A stretch of DNA of 37,081 bases, taken from positions 1-37,081 of the forward strand of contig JASEJN010000034.1 of NCBI GenBank assembly GCA_030016385.1, given 5' to 3'. The notes under the pieces were generated by a model. That model searched no databases. It was not told the DNA's origin and saw nothing but the letters and a program-made list of their open reading frames with translations. A program made the translations under genes and the position numbers. The stretch's first letter is position 1, and each line of letters starts with the position of its first letter. This DNA is from Clostridiales bacterium. GTDB taxonomy: Bacteria > Bacillota > Clostridia > Clostridiales > Oxobacteraceae. Below are positions 8,646-17,232 of this stretch, piece by piece.

Positions 8646-9179
8646 CTATACAATATTATTCCTTTCATAGACTGTTTTCGAGAATTCCTCGAACTCATTA
8701 CTGCAAAGCTGTATTTCCTTATTTATTGCCTCGCCTTTCTCGGATTTGAAATAATCCCTCTTATTTATCTTTTCAAACCAGCTGTATAGCTTTTTTAATT
8801 CCTCGTCGTTTTCCTCAAGTTCAGCAAATGTAAAGTTCTCTTTCTGAGTCTCCTTTTTCATCTCTTCATGGAATCTCGTGCAAAATCCCAAAAGTTCTTC
8901 ATATTCGCGGTTGATCTCATCGATGAATTTCCCCTTTATGTCCTCCTTTCCATATAAAAAGTTCCCCGATGCAATATAAACGGAACCTTTTTCATTTTCT
9001 ATGTAATCCTTTATTTTCTTTAAAGAATCTTTTGTATCTTCCGTATCGGGGAGAAGCCATAACGACTTTTGTATATTCAGTGCGCCTATTTTCTTAAGCC
9101 ACCTCCATGTTGAAACCCTTATTCTGGAAGGTTCCGAAGGCAAACTATAGGATATAAACAAAAAATTACCTCTTTCCAA
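8646..9179 (-). CDS. ChrB N-terminal domain-like protein
   Basis: The 177-aa protein starts FLFISYSLPSEPSRIRVSTW, followed by RWLKKIGALNIQKSLWLLPD. This is the characteristic start of the ChrB N-terminal domain (chromate resistance/regulator family). The rest is charged and helical, with no membrane segment. The C-terminal ChrB domain of proteobacterial proteins is missing, but stand-alone N-domain proteins of this size exist. ChrB proteins sense chromate and regulate chr operons; whether this one does is inference. A TTG at 9179 follows AGAGGTGG at 5 nt, the same arrangement as in the downstream MFS gene; GTG 9188 overlaps the ribosome binding site. A TTGATT-N17-TATAAT promoter with a palindromic operator lies just upstream, and autoregulation is plausible. 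Confidence 0.7.
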   Translation of the reverse strand: MERGNFLFISYSLPSEPSRIRVSTWRWLKKIGALNIQKSLWLLPDTEDTKDSLKKIKDYIENEKGSVYIASGNFLYGKEDIKGKFIDEINREYEELLGFCTRFHEEMKKETQKENFTFAELEENDEELKKLYSWFEKINKRDYFKSEKGEAINKEIQLCSNEFEEFSKTVYERNNIV

Positions 9180-9193
9180 TCTATCCACCTCTT

Positions 9194-9209
9194 TGTAACA
9201 GTTGTTACA
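9194..9209. promoter_or_regulatory. Palindromic operator candidate TGTAACA-N2-TGTTACA
   Basis: A perfect 7-2-7 palindrome lies about 4 nt downstream of the -10 box of the ChrB-like/MFS promoter and ends just before the ribosome binding site. It would therefore cover the transcription start, a typical repressor position. The binding protein is unknown; the ChrB-like product or a distant regulator are candidates. Confidence 0.65.
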
Positions 9210-9212
9210 TTT

Positions 9213-9241
9213 ATTATATAGTTAATTATATGTTAAATCAA
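9213..9241 (-). promoter_or_regulatory. Promoter of the ChrB-like/MFS operon
   Basis: On the minus strand TTGATT (9241-9236), a 17-nt spacer and TATAAT (9218-9213) match the housekeeping sigma consensus well. The TGTAACA palindrome follows directly. Confidence 0.75.
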
Positions 9242-9273
9242 TGTAATGTTTGACTCCAGATACATATTTTTAT

Positions 9274-9301
9274 TTGACTTTTAAGCACAAAAGCCTATAA
9301 A
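9274..9301 (+). promoter_or_regulatory. Candidate promoter of the HAD gene
   Basis: TTGACT (9274-9279), a 16-nt spacer and TATAAA (9296-9301) precede the AAGGAGATGA ribosome binding site. It is divergent from the ChrB-like promoter about 35 bp away. Confidence 0.6.
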
Positions 9302-9333
9302 ATAAATCTATAAAAATCTAAGGAGATGATTTT

Positions 9334-9987
9334 TTGGCTTTATATGACATAGTTTTATTTGACCTTGACGGAACATTGACTGATTCTAAAATAGGCATCA
9401 CCAAATCGGTACAGTATGCCCTTTCGAAATTCGGCATTATAGAAGATAACCTGGATAATCTTAAGCCATTTATAGGCCCTCCCCTTGCCGATTCCTTTAT
9501 GGAATTTTACAATTTTACCTTTGATGAAGCGAAACAGGCCATAGAATATTACAGAGAATACTATAAGGATAAAGGTATGTTTGAAAATAAAACGTATGAC
9601 GGTATCGATGATCTGCTGGAAAGTTTGAAAAAAGCAGGGCGCAATCTTACAGTTGCAACTTCAAAACCCACATTTTTTTCTGAAAAGATATTGAAGCATT
9701 TTAATATAGATGGCTACTTTGAATTCATAGTTGGAAGCGAACTTGACGGCAGGCGTGCCTCGAAAACAGATGTAATCGAATATGCCATATCGCAGTTGCA
9801 TTGCACCCGAAAAGAAAAAATAGTGATGGTAGGCGATAGAAAACATGACGTATTGGGGGCTAAAGCGAACGGAATAGACTGCATAGCCGTTTTATACGGT
9901 TACGGTTCTTCCGCGGAACTTAAAGAGGCCGGCCCCAAATATACAATAGACACCGTTCAGAATTTAAAAAAGCTCTTATTGAGATAG
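9334..9987 (+). CDS. HAD-superfamily hydrolase, phosphoglycolate phosphatase-like
   Basis: The 217-aa protein shows all four HAD motifs: nucleophile and acid in FDLDGTLTDS (D10, D12), TVATSKP as motif II, a Lys-containing region after it, and VGDRKHDVLGAKANG as motif IV. The helical cap domain between motifs I and II marks subfamily IA, which includes Gph and PpaX-type phosphatases. It is probably a cytoplasmic phosphatase of a small phosphoester; the substrate is not determinable. The TTG start at 9334 is supported by AAGGAGATGA 6-7 nt upstream. The gene is alone on the plus strand, divergent from the ChrB-like operon and about 70 bp before the next promoter. No clear terminator was seen after it. 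Confidence 0.85.
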   Translation: MALYDIVLFDLDGTLTDSKIGITKSVQYALSKFGIIEDNLDNLKPFIGPPLADSFMEFYNFTFDEAKQAIEYYREYYKDKGMFENKTYDGIDDLLESLKKAGRNLTVATSKPTFFSEKILKHFNIDGYFEFIVGSELDGRRASKTDVIEYAISQLHCTRKEKIVMVGDRKHDVLGAKANGIDCIAVLYGYGSSAELKEAGPKYTIDTVQNLKKLLLR

Positions 9988-10053
9988 ATTCTCTTTCGCG
10001 GTTAGTAAAAATAATCATGTTCAATTGAGAACAATTATTTATTAAAATATATA

Positions 10054-10082
10054 TTGACGTCTCTGATATTTAGCCTTATTAT
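10054..10082 (+). promoter_or_regulatory. Promoter of the P-type ATPase gene
   Basis: TTGACG (10054-10059), a 17-nt spacer and TATTAT (10077-10082) form a good housekeeping promoter. The expected transcription start, near 10089, falls inside a 19-bp palindrome resembling a Fur box. Confidence 0.7.
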
Positions 10083-10087
10083 ATGAA

Positions 10088-10106
10088 TTAAATGATTATC
10101 ATTTAA
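10088..10106. promoter_or_regulatory. Fur-box-like palindrome TTAAATGATTATCATTTAA
   Basis: A perfect 9-1-9 palindrome whose centre ATGATTATCAT equals the core of the classical Fur box (GATAATGATAATCATTATC). It overlaps the predicted transcription start of the cation ATPase gene, so a Fur-family metal sensor (Fur, PerR or Zur) is the likeliest ligand. Confidence 0.6.
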
Positions 10107-10182
10107 TAACATTTAAGGAATTCCATCATATAATGTTAATAAGATTTATGCTAAGTCTTATTTTGTGAAAGAAGATGTTTTG

Positions 10183-12675
10183 ATGATGGGGAAAAGTATC
10201 AGGGGTTTGACGACACTACAGGCAAAAGAACTGCAAAAAAAATATGGTCTCAATGAATATGTAAAAAGCAACAAATTAAACCCTATAAAGAAATTTATCA
10301 GTATTTTCAAAGAACCTATGTTTTTGCTCCTCATAGGGACAGGATTTATTTACATCCTGCTTGGGGAAATCCAGGAGGCTTTTATCATGATGATATTTGT
10401 ATGCTTTGTCATCATGATCACATTTGTACAGGAATGGAGAACGGAAAAGATGGTAGATGCCCTTAAGGCATTAACTTCACCTCGGGTTTCCGCTCTCAGG
10501 GATGATGCCGTTAAAAAAATAAAAAGCTGCGAGCTGGTTCCGCAGGATATCATTTTTCTCTCTGAAGGCGAAAGAATTCCTGCAGACTGTGCTGTAATCG
10601 ATGCTTCCAACTTTTCTGTAGATGAATCTGTATTGACAGGCGAATCCGAACCCGTTTTTAAAAGCAGTCATGCAGATATCAAGGCTTCGAATAGAAAGGA
10701 TTACTGGAAGGATGATATGGTCTATGCAGGTACGCTGTCTTTGTTCGGCAAGTGTACGGCTAAAGTCGTTTCAACCGGCTTTAATACCGAATACGGAAAA
10801 ATAAGCAAAGCAATAAGTGAAACAAAGGAAGAACCGACACCTCTTCAGAAAAAAATACATGCACTGGTAAAGAATCTGGCGATTATGGGAGTATTCCTCT
10901 GTACAGCCGTTATACTCCTCTCATATATGTATACCCACAGGCTGATTCCAAGCATATTGTCCGGCATCACACTTGCCATGGCGATTATACCTGAAGAGTT
11001 TCCCGTGGTGCTTACCGTATTCTTATCGTTAGGTGCATTCAGGCTTGCTAAAAGAAATGCCCTTATGCGCAAGGTATCTGCAGTGGAAACCCTTGGCTGT
11101 GCAACGGTGCTGGCAGTGGATAAAACAGGCACCATTACAAAAAACAATATGGAAGTTAAAAAGATATACACGGATAAAATATATGACGCTGATAAGTTCA
11201 GCGATCCGTCTTTCAGTGATCTTATGGTATTATCCTGCGAGAAGGATCCATATGATCCTATGGAAAAAGCGATCATAAATAATTCAAAAAAGAATATAAA
11301 TGATATTTCAAAATTATACAGCCTGAAGGCAGACCTTAAAATAGCTTTTGATCCTGCCAAAAAGCGTATGGCCAATGTTTACCATACGGACAAAGGTTAT
11401 TATGCAGCGGCAAAGGGCTCACCTGAAACGATAATTCCCTTATGCAGTTTAAGTAATGGGAAAAAATCAGAAATTGAGGATATAATCGATGAAATGGCGG
11501 GCAGGGGTTTAAGAGTAATTGCATTTGCCGATGCATATACATCGGAACTGTCCAAAGATCTGGAAGATTATCCTTTACGATTTAAAGGCCTTATCGGGCT
11601 TTTGAATCCCCCAAAAGATGGAGTCAAAGAGGCGGTTAACCTTTGCAAAAGCGCCGGCATCAGAGTTATCATGATTACAGGAGATTACAATAAAACAGCA
11701 ATGGCGATAGGCAATGAAATCGGACTGTCACTTAAAGATTGCGCTATAACCGGCAATGAAATCGATAATATGAGTGACAGTGAACTCTGCGAAGCCGTCA
11801 AACACTGCGATATTTTCTCAAGAGTCATCCCTAAGCATAAGATGAGGATCGTGAAAGCATTAAAAGCCAACGGCGAAATTGTCGCGATGACAGGAGACGG
11901 CGTCAATGACGCCCCCGCATTAAAAAATGCCAATATAGGCATCGCCATGGGCAAAAGAGGAACGGAGGTCGCAAAGCAGGCATCTCATATGATACTCATG
12001 GATGACAATTTTACGACGATCGTAAGTTCCGTTAAAGATGGGCGGAGAATATTTGACAATATAAGAAAAGCAATAGTATATATACTCGTCATTCATATAC
12101 CGATAATTGCTTTATCGCTGTTTACACCTGTATTCAACCTTCCGCAGATATTGCTTCCTGTTCATGTTGTTCTTCTTGAACTTATAATAGATCCGACATG
12201 TTCTATTATATTTGAAGCGGAAGAAGCTGAAGCGGATATAATGAAGCGTCCCCCGAAGCTGCCGTCGGAGCCCCTTCTGCCTAAGAATCTGACGGCAAAG
12301 GTTATTCTTCAGGGAACATCGATGTTTTTGGCCTCATTTGTCCCCTTTCACTACCTTGTCGATACAGGTACGCCCATAGATACCGCAAGGAGCTTTGCGC
12401 TGCTGACTTTAATCGTATCGAATGTGGTGCTTGTACTTGTAAACAGGACCGATACGCAGTTTTTATGGCATATTTTTAAAGAAGGGAAAAACAATGCAAG
12501 GCTTCTTATAAACAGTTTATCTATCATTTTTATGCTTATGATAATATATGTGCCGCTTTTAAATACTGTTTTTAAAACGGGACCTTTGAGCCTCCACATG
12601 CTTGTTATTTCCGTATTCACGGGAATTATATCTTCCATCTGGTGGGAAATTGTAAAATTAGCCGACAAGCTCTAA
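10183..12675 (+). CDS. Cation-translocating P-type ATPase (P2-like)
   Basis: The product is about 830 aa with the full P-type layout. It has an N-terminal cation-ATPase domain, TGES (actuator, residues 152-155), the membrane motif PEEFP (270-274) in place of the SERCA PEGLP, phosphorylation motif DKTGT (Asp313), MTGDGVNDAP (about 569-578) and a C-terminal group of membrane helices. No CPC/CPH motif or N-terminal metal-binding domain is present, which excludes heavy-metal P1B pumps. The transported ion is probably Ca2+, Mn2+ or another divalent cation. The promoter carries a Fur-box-like palindrome, hinting at control by a Fur-family metal sensor. ATG 10183 has a weak AAAGAAGA ribosome binding site; GTG 10165 is an alternative. 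A small AATAAGA/TCTTATT hairpin lies just before the start. A strong terminator follows. Confidence 0.9.
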   Translation: MMGKSIRGLTTLQAKELQKKYGLNEYVKSNKLNPIKKFISIFKEPMFLLLIGTGFIYILLGEIQEAFIMMIFVCFVIMITFVQEWRTEKMVDALKALTSPRVSALRDDAVKKIKSCELVPQDIIFLSEGERIPADCAVIDASNFSVDESVLTGESEPVFKSSHADIKASNRKDYWKDDMVYAGTLSLFGKCTAKVVSTGFNTEYGKISKAISETKEEPTPLQKKIHALVKNLAIMGVFLCTAVILLSYMYTHRLIPSILSGITLAMAIIPEEFPVVLTVFLSLGAFRLAKRNALMRKVSAVETLGCATVLAVDKTGTITKNNMEVKKIYTDKIYDADKFSDPSFSDLMVLSCEKDPYDPMEKAIINNSKKNINDISKLYSLKADLKIAFDPAKKRMANVYHTDKGYYAAAKGSPETIIPLCSLSNGKKSEIEDIIDEMAGRGLRVIAFADAYTSELSKDLEDYPLRFKGLIGLLNPPKDGVKEAVNLCKSAGIRVIMITGDYNKTAMAIGNEIGLSLKDCAITGNEIDNMSDSELCEAVKHCDIFSRVIPKHKMRIVKALKANGEIVAMTGDGVNDAPALKNANIGIAMGKRGTEVAKQASHMILMDDNFTTIVSSVKDGRRIFDNIRKAIVYILVIHIPIIALSLFTPVFNLPQILLPVHVVLLELIIDPTCSIIFEAEEAEADIMKRPPKLPSEPLLPKNLTAKVILQGTSMFLASFVPFHYLVDTGTPIDTARSFALLTLIVSNVVLVLVNRTDTQFLWHIFKEGKNNARLLINSLSIIFMLMIIYVPLLNTVFKTGPLSLHMLVISVFTGIISSIWWEIVKLADKL

Positions 12676-12714
12676 AATACAGGCTGCTTATTTAAAAGCA
12701 GCCTGTATTTTTTG
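12674..12714 (+). terminator. Intrinsic terminator after the P-type ATPase gene
   Basis: AAAATACAGGCTGCT and AGCAGCCTGTATTTT form a perfect 15-bp stem with an 8-nt loop, ending in a T run. It overlaps the stop codon region. Confidence 0.9.
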
Positions 12715-12873
12715 TATTTGCCAGCACGATTCATGATGGATTAAAGGCGTTTAAAAAATGTTTGTATAACACTAATCTTTATGATAATATTAATGGCGAA
12801 GCGACTTAGAGCTTGTTAATGGTATCATCATCAGATGAATAATGAATCTTTATTACAAAGGAGGAATTAACCA

Positions 12874-15800
12874 ATGCCATATTTTACTAATCCATGCAAA
12901 CAGAACATAATGTCTTTCAGAAACAAAGTTGGAGACCATATCTATAAAAAGATAAGCGTATTAAATGTTGAAGCATGGGTTACAAAAGAACCGGTGCCCT
13001 TCGATAAAAGGATGTCCGGGAAAAAAGTCACATTGAATATAGACGACAGCTGGGGAAAACTATGGGATTGTGCCTGGTTCAACTTTACGGGAGTTGTCCC
13101 AAACGAGGCCGCAGGCCAAAAGGTCGTACTTCTTATCGATATAAGCGGAGAAGCCTGCATATTCGATAAAGAAGGCTGCCCTGTGCAGGGCCTTACAAAT
13201 GTAAGCTCTGAATTTGATGCAAGCCTTGGAAAGCCGGGCAAACGAGTATACAAACTTTTAGAAAATGCAAAAGGCGGCGAAAGTATAGATATATGGGCCG
13301 ATGCAGGATGCAACGATCTTTTCGGAAATTATAAGAACAGCGGCAAGCTCAAGGAAGCCCATGTTGCAATATTTAACCAAGAGATGCACGGACTTTATTA
13401 CGATATTGAAGTCCTCGGAAATTTAATGCAGCAGCTTCCCGAAGATTCAGCGAGATATCAGAGAATACTCAATGCTTTATTTGAAGCATCAAATGTTATG
13501 AAATATTATAACGATGAAGAAGCATCAAAGGCAAGGAAAATACTTTCGGTAGAATTAAATAAAAAATGCGGAGATGAATCTCTGCATATAACTGCAGTTG
13601 GTCATGCACATATAGACCTCGCATGGCTGTGGCCAATAAGAGAAACCATAAGAAAAGGCGCCCGCACTTTCTCCACTGTTTTGAAAAATATGGAAAAGTA
13701 CCCTGATTATGTGTTCGGGGCAAGCCAGCCTCAGCTTTATGAATGGATGAAGGAAAGATACCCAAAGCTTTATGAAAAAATAAAGCAGCGCGTGGCCGAA
13801 GGAAGGTGGGAACCCCAGGGAGGCATGTGGGTCGAAGCCGACACGAATATTTCAGGAGGAGAAGCGTTGGTACGCCAGATACTTTACGGAAAAAGATTTT
13901 TCAGGGAAGAATTCAATAAAGATATGAAGATACTATGGCTTCCTGATGCCTTTGGATATAACGCAGCACTTCCACAGATATTGAAAAAATCCGGTATAGA
14001 TTATTTTATGACAATAAAGCTTTCATGGAATGAATATAACGAATTCCCTCATCACACATTTATATGGGAAGGATTAGACGGAAGCAAAATCCTTGCGCAT
14101 ATGCCGCCAGAAGGGACATATAATAGTTCTGCAGCCCCTGAAGCCATTGCAAAGGCTCAAAGGCAATTCAAGGATAAATGTGTATCTGAAGAATGTCTTA
14201 TGCTGTTCGGAATAGGAGATGGTGGAGGCGGCCCGGGAGAAGAGCACTTAGAGCGTTTAAATCGTGAGAAGAGCTTAAACGGGCTCGTACCTGTAAAGCA
14301 GGAACCTGCAATCGAATTCTTTAAGAGAATAGGAAAAGACATATCGAAATATAAGACATGGCATGGCGAACTATATTTGGAAAAGCACCAGGGAACATAT
14401 ACTACCCAGGCCAGAAATAAAAGATACAACAGGAAAATGGAGATAGCCCTAAGGGAACTTGAATATGCATCAGTGCTTGCTCAGATGCTTGCTAAAAGAC
14501 CTTATCCGCAAAAAGAGATTGAAGCCATATGGAAAGAAGCGTTGTTATACCAGTTTCATGACGTGCTCCCCGGCTCTGGTATTAAGAGAGTATACGATGA
14601 ATGTATATCAAGGTATAAATATCTGCTTAACCGTACGGAAGAGTTGACGGAAACTGCATATAGATCTTTATATGACAGCAGCTTTTGTATGAGCGAAGCA
14701 GCAGCCGATTCTATAGCAAAGGATAAGCCAGATAGATCACAAACTGCAGTCGTAATCAATTCTCTGTCATGGGATAGGCACGAATGGATTAAAATAGGCA
14801 GCAACTGGCTTAAGGCAGACGTACCTTCCATGGGCAGGACTTTTGTGACTGGAAAAGGCACAAGCCATGCGTTTAATGTTACGGCAAAAGACAACTTTAT
14901 AGAAAATAATTTGTTAAAAGTTACATTTAATAAAGACGGTTCCTTAAAATCGGTATATGATAAGGAAATTTCAAAAGAAGCGCTTTATCCCGGCTCTAAG
15001 GGTAATATTCTTACGGTTTATGACGACAACAACGGCGATGCGTGGGACTTTTCACCCGTATGTTACGAGAGACCCAGAGAATATTTCAAGCTAAAGCTTT
15101 CTGAGAGCTATGTGGATGGTCCTGAAGCTATAATCAAGCAAGTTTATGAATATGGATCATCAAAAATCGAACAGCGCATTATACTTACTGAAGGAAGCAG
15201 AAGGATCGATTTTGAGACAAAAGCAAATTGGAATGAAAGGGGAAAAATGCTTAGGACCTCATTTCCGGTAAATGTATATGCAAATGAGGTAAGCTGCGAT
15301 ATTCAATTCGGTAATATCAAGCGTACAAATAATAACAATACAAGCTGGGATATGGCTAAATATGAAATATGCGCCCATAAATGGGTCGACCTTTCACAGG
15401 GAGATTACGGCGTTGCATTGCTAAACGACTGCAAATATGGCCATAAGGTAAAAGACAATGTCATCGACCTTAATCTTTTGAGAAGTACATCAACCCCGGG
15501 TGTTGAAGCGGACAAAGGCTACCATGAATTTACATACTCGCTCTATCCGCATCGCGGCGGTTTAAGGGAAGGCAGAGTTGCACGAACAGCTTATGAGCTA
15601 AATATACCATTAAAAGTCATAAATATTGAGGGAACCCAAGATGCAAATAAGACGGACGCGTCATTCCTGACGCTTGATGCAGACAATGTAATAGTCGAAG
15701 CCGTGAAAAAAGCGGAATTTAACGATGACATCATAGTAAGGATGTATGAAAACAGCGGAAGCAGCACAAAGGTAAAGCTTAATTTTGGATTTGAAGTAAA

Positions 15801-15918
15801 AGACATGCAAATAGTTAACCTCATGGAGGAACCTGTAGATTGCAGCTCTTTGAACAAGGAAAAAAGCGAGCTTGAATTTAAGCCTTTCGAGATTCATACA
15901 TTAAGAATAAGCATGTAA
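12874..15918 (+). CDS. Glycoside hydrolase family 38 alpha-mannosidase
   Basis: The 1014-aa protein has the bacterial GH38 layout. It starts with a beta-sandwich N-terminal part. The catalytic domain carries the zinc motif GHAHIDLAWLWP (H244, H246, D248) and the nucleophile Asp358 in WLPDAFGYNAALPQI. The family's middle helical domain and long C-terminal beta domains follow. No signal peptide is visible, so it probably acts in the cytoplasm on imported mannosides or mannose-containing oligosaccharides. The start is firm: AAAGGAGGAATTAACC precedes the ATG. A weak promoter may be TTGTAT near 12762 with TAATAT 17 nt on. No sugar transporter or regulator is adjacent, which is unusual for a catabolic enzyme; it appears to be transcribed alone. 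Confidence 0.93.
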   Translation: MPYFTNPCKQNIMSFRNKVGDHIYKKISVLNVEAWVTKEPVPFDKRMSGKKVTLNIDDSWGKLWDCAWFNFTGVVPNEAAGQKVVLLIDISGEACIFDKEGCPVQGLTNVSSEFDASLGKPGKRVYKLLENAKGGESIDIWADAGCNDLFGNYKNSGKLKEAHVAIFNQEMHGLYYDIEVLGNLMQQLPEDSARYQRILNALFEASNVMKYYNDEEASKARKILSVELNKKCGDESLHITAVGHAHIDLAWLWPIRETIRKGARTFSTVLKNMEKYPDYVFGASQPQLYEWMKERYPKLYEKIKQRVAEGRWEPQGGMWVEADTNISGGEALVRQILYGKRFFREEFNKDMKILWLPDAFGYNAALPQILKKSGIDYFMTIKLSWNEYNEFPHHTFIWEGLDGSKILAHMPPEGTYNSSAAPEAIAKAQRQFKDKCVSEECLMLFGIGDGGGGPGEEHLERLNREKSLNGLVPVKQEPAIEFFKRIGKDISKYKTWHGELYLEKHQGTYTTQARNKRYNRKMEIALRELEYASVLAQMLAKRPYPQKEIEAIWKEALLYQFHDVLPGSGIKRVYDECISRYKYLLNRTEELTETAYRSLYDSSFCMSEAAADSIAKDKPDRSQTAVVINSLSWDRHEWIKIGSNWLKADVPSMGRTFVTGKGTSHAFNVTAKDNFIENNLLKVTFNKDGSLKSVYDKEISKEALYPGSKGNILTVYDDNNGDAWDFSPVCYERPREYFKLKLSESYVDGPEAIIKQVYEYGSSKIEQRIILTEGSRRIDFETKANWNERGKMLRTSFPVNVYANEVSCDIQFGNIKRTNNNNTSWDMAKYEICAHKWVDLSQGDYGVALLNDCKYGHKVKDNVIDLNLLRSTSTPGVEADKGYHEFTYSLYPHRGGLREGRVARTAYELNIPLKVINIEGTQDANKTDASFLTLDADNVIVEAVKKAEFNDDIIVRMYENSGSSTKVKLNFGFEVKDMQIVNLMEEPVDCSSLNKEKSELEFKPFEIHTLRISM

Positions 15919-15973
15919 ATTGCTTTATCGCTATTTTAGGAAAATAGTAATGAGCAAAAGCAAGTAAGGTGAG

Positions 15974-16010
15974 GGCTGCCGCGATATGTGTTTTATGCAT
16001 TGCGGCAGCC
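15974..16010. terminator. GC-rich hairpin after the alpha-mannosidase gene
   Basis: GGCTGCCGC and GCGGCAGCC form a perfect 9-bp stem with additional pairing inside a 19-nt loop. It lies between the convergent alpha-mannosidase and SDR genes. Only GATTTATATA follows on the plus strand, so it would be a weak intrinsic terminator. Confidence 0.5.
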
Positions 16011-16079
16011 GATTTATATAGCAAAAACCTCTCTTGTTTATATTTCTTCCATATTATGTGTGCAGCCTGCCATTTGCTT

Positions 16080-16943
16080 TTATCTTCCTGCCATAATATG
16101 ATCCACCATCGTTTGGGGTAAGTATTCGAGAAAAGCGGCACTCTTAGACAAATGACCCACTTGGTATCTCGATTTGGGATTCTTAGCGCAAAGCGCTTTA
16201 AATACCGTCTCGGCTGCTTTTTCAGGGTCAGTCCTCTTTTTATCAAATTCACTGAGAGATTTCTGATCCTTTACAAGAGCCTGCCTGTACAAATCAAGGC
16301 GTTCTTTAGGCCATTTCTTCATGGAATTTTCAAGTTCCAGTGCATTTTTCGCAGGTGATGGTGTATCCATTCCTCCGCATCGTATTAATATATTTGGTAT
16401 TTTCCACGGCCCAAGTTCTATTTGAAATGTACGTGCCAGACAATTCTGTGCAAAGTCACATGCATGTATGCTGGAAACGTATGGTATAGGTATTATCGCG
16501 GGAGTGGCGATCCATAAAATCCTACCATGAGCCTCTCTTATAAGCGGAAGGAAAGCCTGCAAAAGCGCAATCGGGCCTACGATGCGAGTTTCAATCTCAG
16601 TCCGGAACTTCTCAAGATCCATAAGCTCAAGCGGTGCGATAAATCCTCCTCCGGCATTATTGATTACAGCATACAGCCCTTTTATATTTCTTGCAGCCAG
16701 TTCCTTCTTTACCGTTTCGAGAACGTTAGGAATGTGCTCCTGCATTGTAAGGTCAAGAGGAAATACCGGAACAAGATTTTTTTCATCCATATCCTTCAAA
16801 CTATCGAAATCCTTTTCCTTGCGCACAGTCGCAAACACTAAAAATCCATGTCGCGCAAGGAATAATGAAATAGCCCGTCCCATACCAGAAGAGCATCCCG
16901 TAACAAGTACACTTTTTTGATAATATGTTGAATTTTTATTCAC
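16080..16943 (-). CDS. Short-chain dehydrogenase/reductase family protein lacking the YxxxK motif
   Basis: The 287-aa Rossmann protein has the classical nucleotide motif TGCSSGMG (TGxxxGxG, residues 15-22) and NNAG (95-98). In the catalytic stretch, alignment against the usual Ser...Tyr-x-x-x-Lys pattern puts Ala146/Thr147 at the Ser, Ile159 at the Tyr and Asp163 at the Lys. The C-terminal half of that helix, up to QIELGPW, still fits the family. The cofactor fold therefore seems intact while the standard proton-relay residues are gone. It may be a non-catalytic NAD(P)-binding protein, or use other residues. The GTG start at 16943 follows GGGAGGT at 7 nt. It has its own TTGACA-N17-TATTAT promoter and lies downstream of a tetR gene on the same strand. 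Confidence 0.8.
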   Translation of the reverse strand: MNKNSTYYQKSVLVTGCSSGMGRAISLFLARHGFLVFATVRKEKDFDSLKDMDEKNLVPVFPLDLTMQEHIPNVLETVKKELAARNIKGLYAVINNAGGGFIAPLELMDLEKFRTEIETRIVGPIALLQAFLPLIREAHGRILWIATPAIIPIPYVSSIHACDFAQNCLARTFQIELGPWKIPNILIRCGGMDTPSPAKNALELENSMKKWPKERLDLYRQALVKDQKSLSEFDKKRTDPEKAAETVFKALCAKNPKSRYQVGHLSKSAAFLEYLPQTMVDHIMAGR

Positions 16944-17002
16944 ATAAATTACCTCCCGGAATATTACGTGGTAGTTTAAACTGATGTTTTAATCACATGT
17001 TT

Positions 17003-17031
17003 ATAATAAGATATGCCGTGCATTTTGTCAA
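17003..17031 (-). promoter_or_regulatory. Promoter of the SDR gene
   Basis: On the minus strand TTGACA (17031-17026), a 17-nt spacer and TATTAT (17008-17003) are near consensus. Downstream of it lie an ATGTGAT stretch and the small palindrome AGTTTAAACT (16973-16982), possible regulator contacts. Confidence 0.7.
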
Positions 17032-17140
17032 TAGCTTTTACAATTTTCGAGTATATAAGATTATTTGAAGAATATACGCCCATAATTTCCCTCAGTTTTG
17101 CGGTTACAAACTTATGCCTTTTGAACATTTAATTAAATCA

Positions 17141-17194
17141 TAAAAAAATAATAGATAAAGCATACATAAAAATACCATGCTGCCTATCTATTAT
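17141..17194 (-). terminator. Intrinsic terminator after the tetR gene
   Basis: On the minus strand ATAATAGATA and TATCTATTAT pair around an inner AGCAT/ATGCT stem, followed by seven T. It lies 39 bp after the tetR stop and separates it from the SDR promoter. Confidence 0.75.
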
Positions 17195-17232
17195 CGTAGT
17201 TCACATATCAATTATGGAAACCATTAGGCCGA

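Noticed and set aside
10183..12675. Heavy-metal (P1B) or potassium (KdpB) P-type ATPase
   Set aside because: No CPC/CPH motif, no metal-binding domain and no Kdp partner genes; the layout with PEEFP and C-terminal helices is P2-like.
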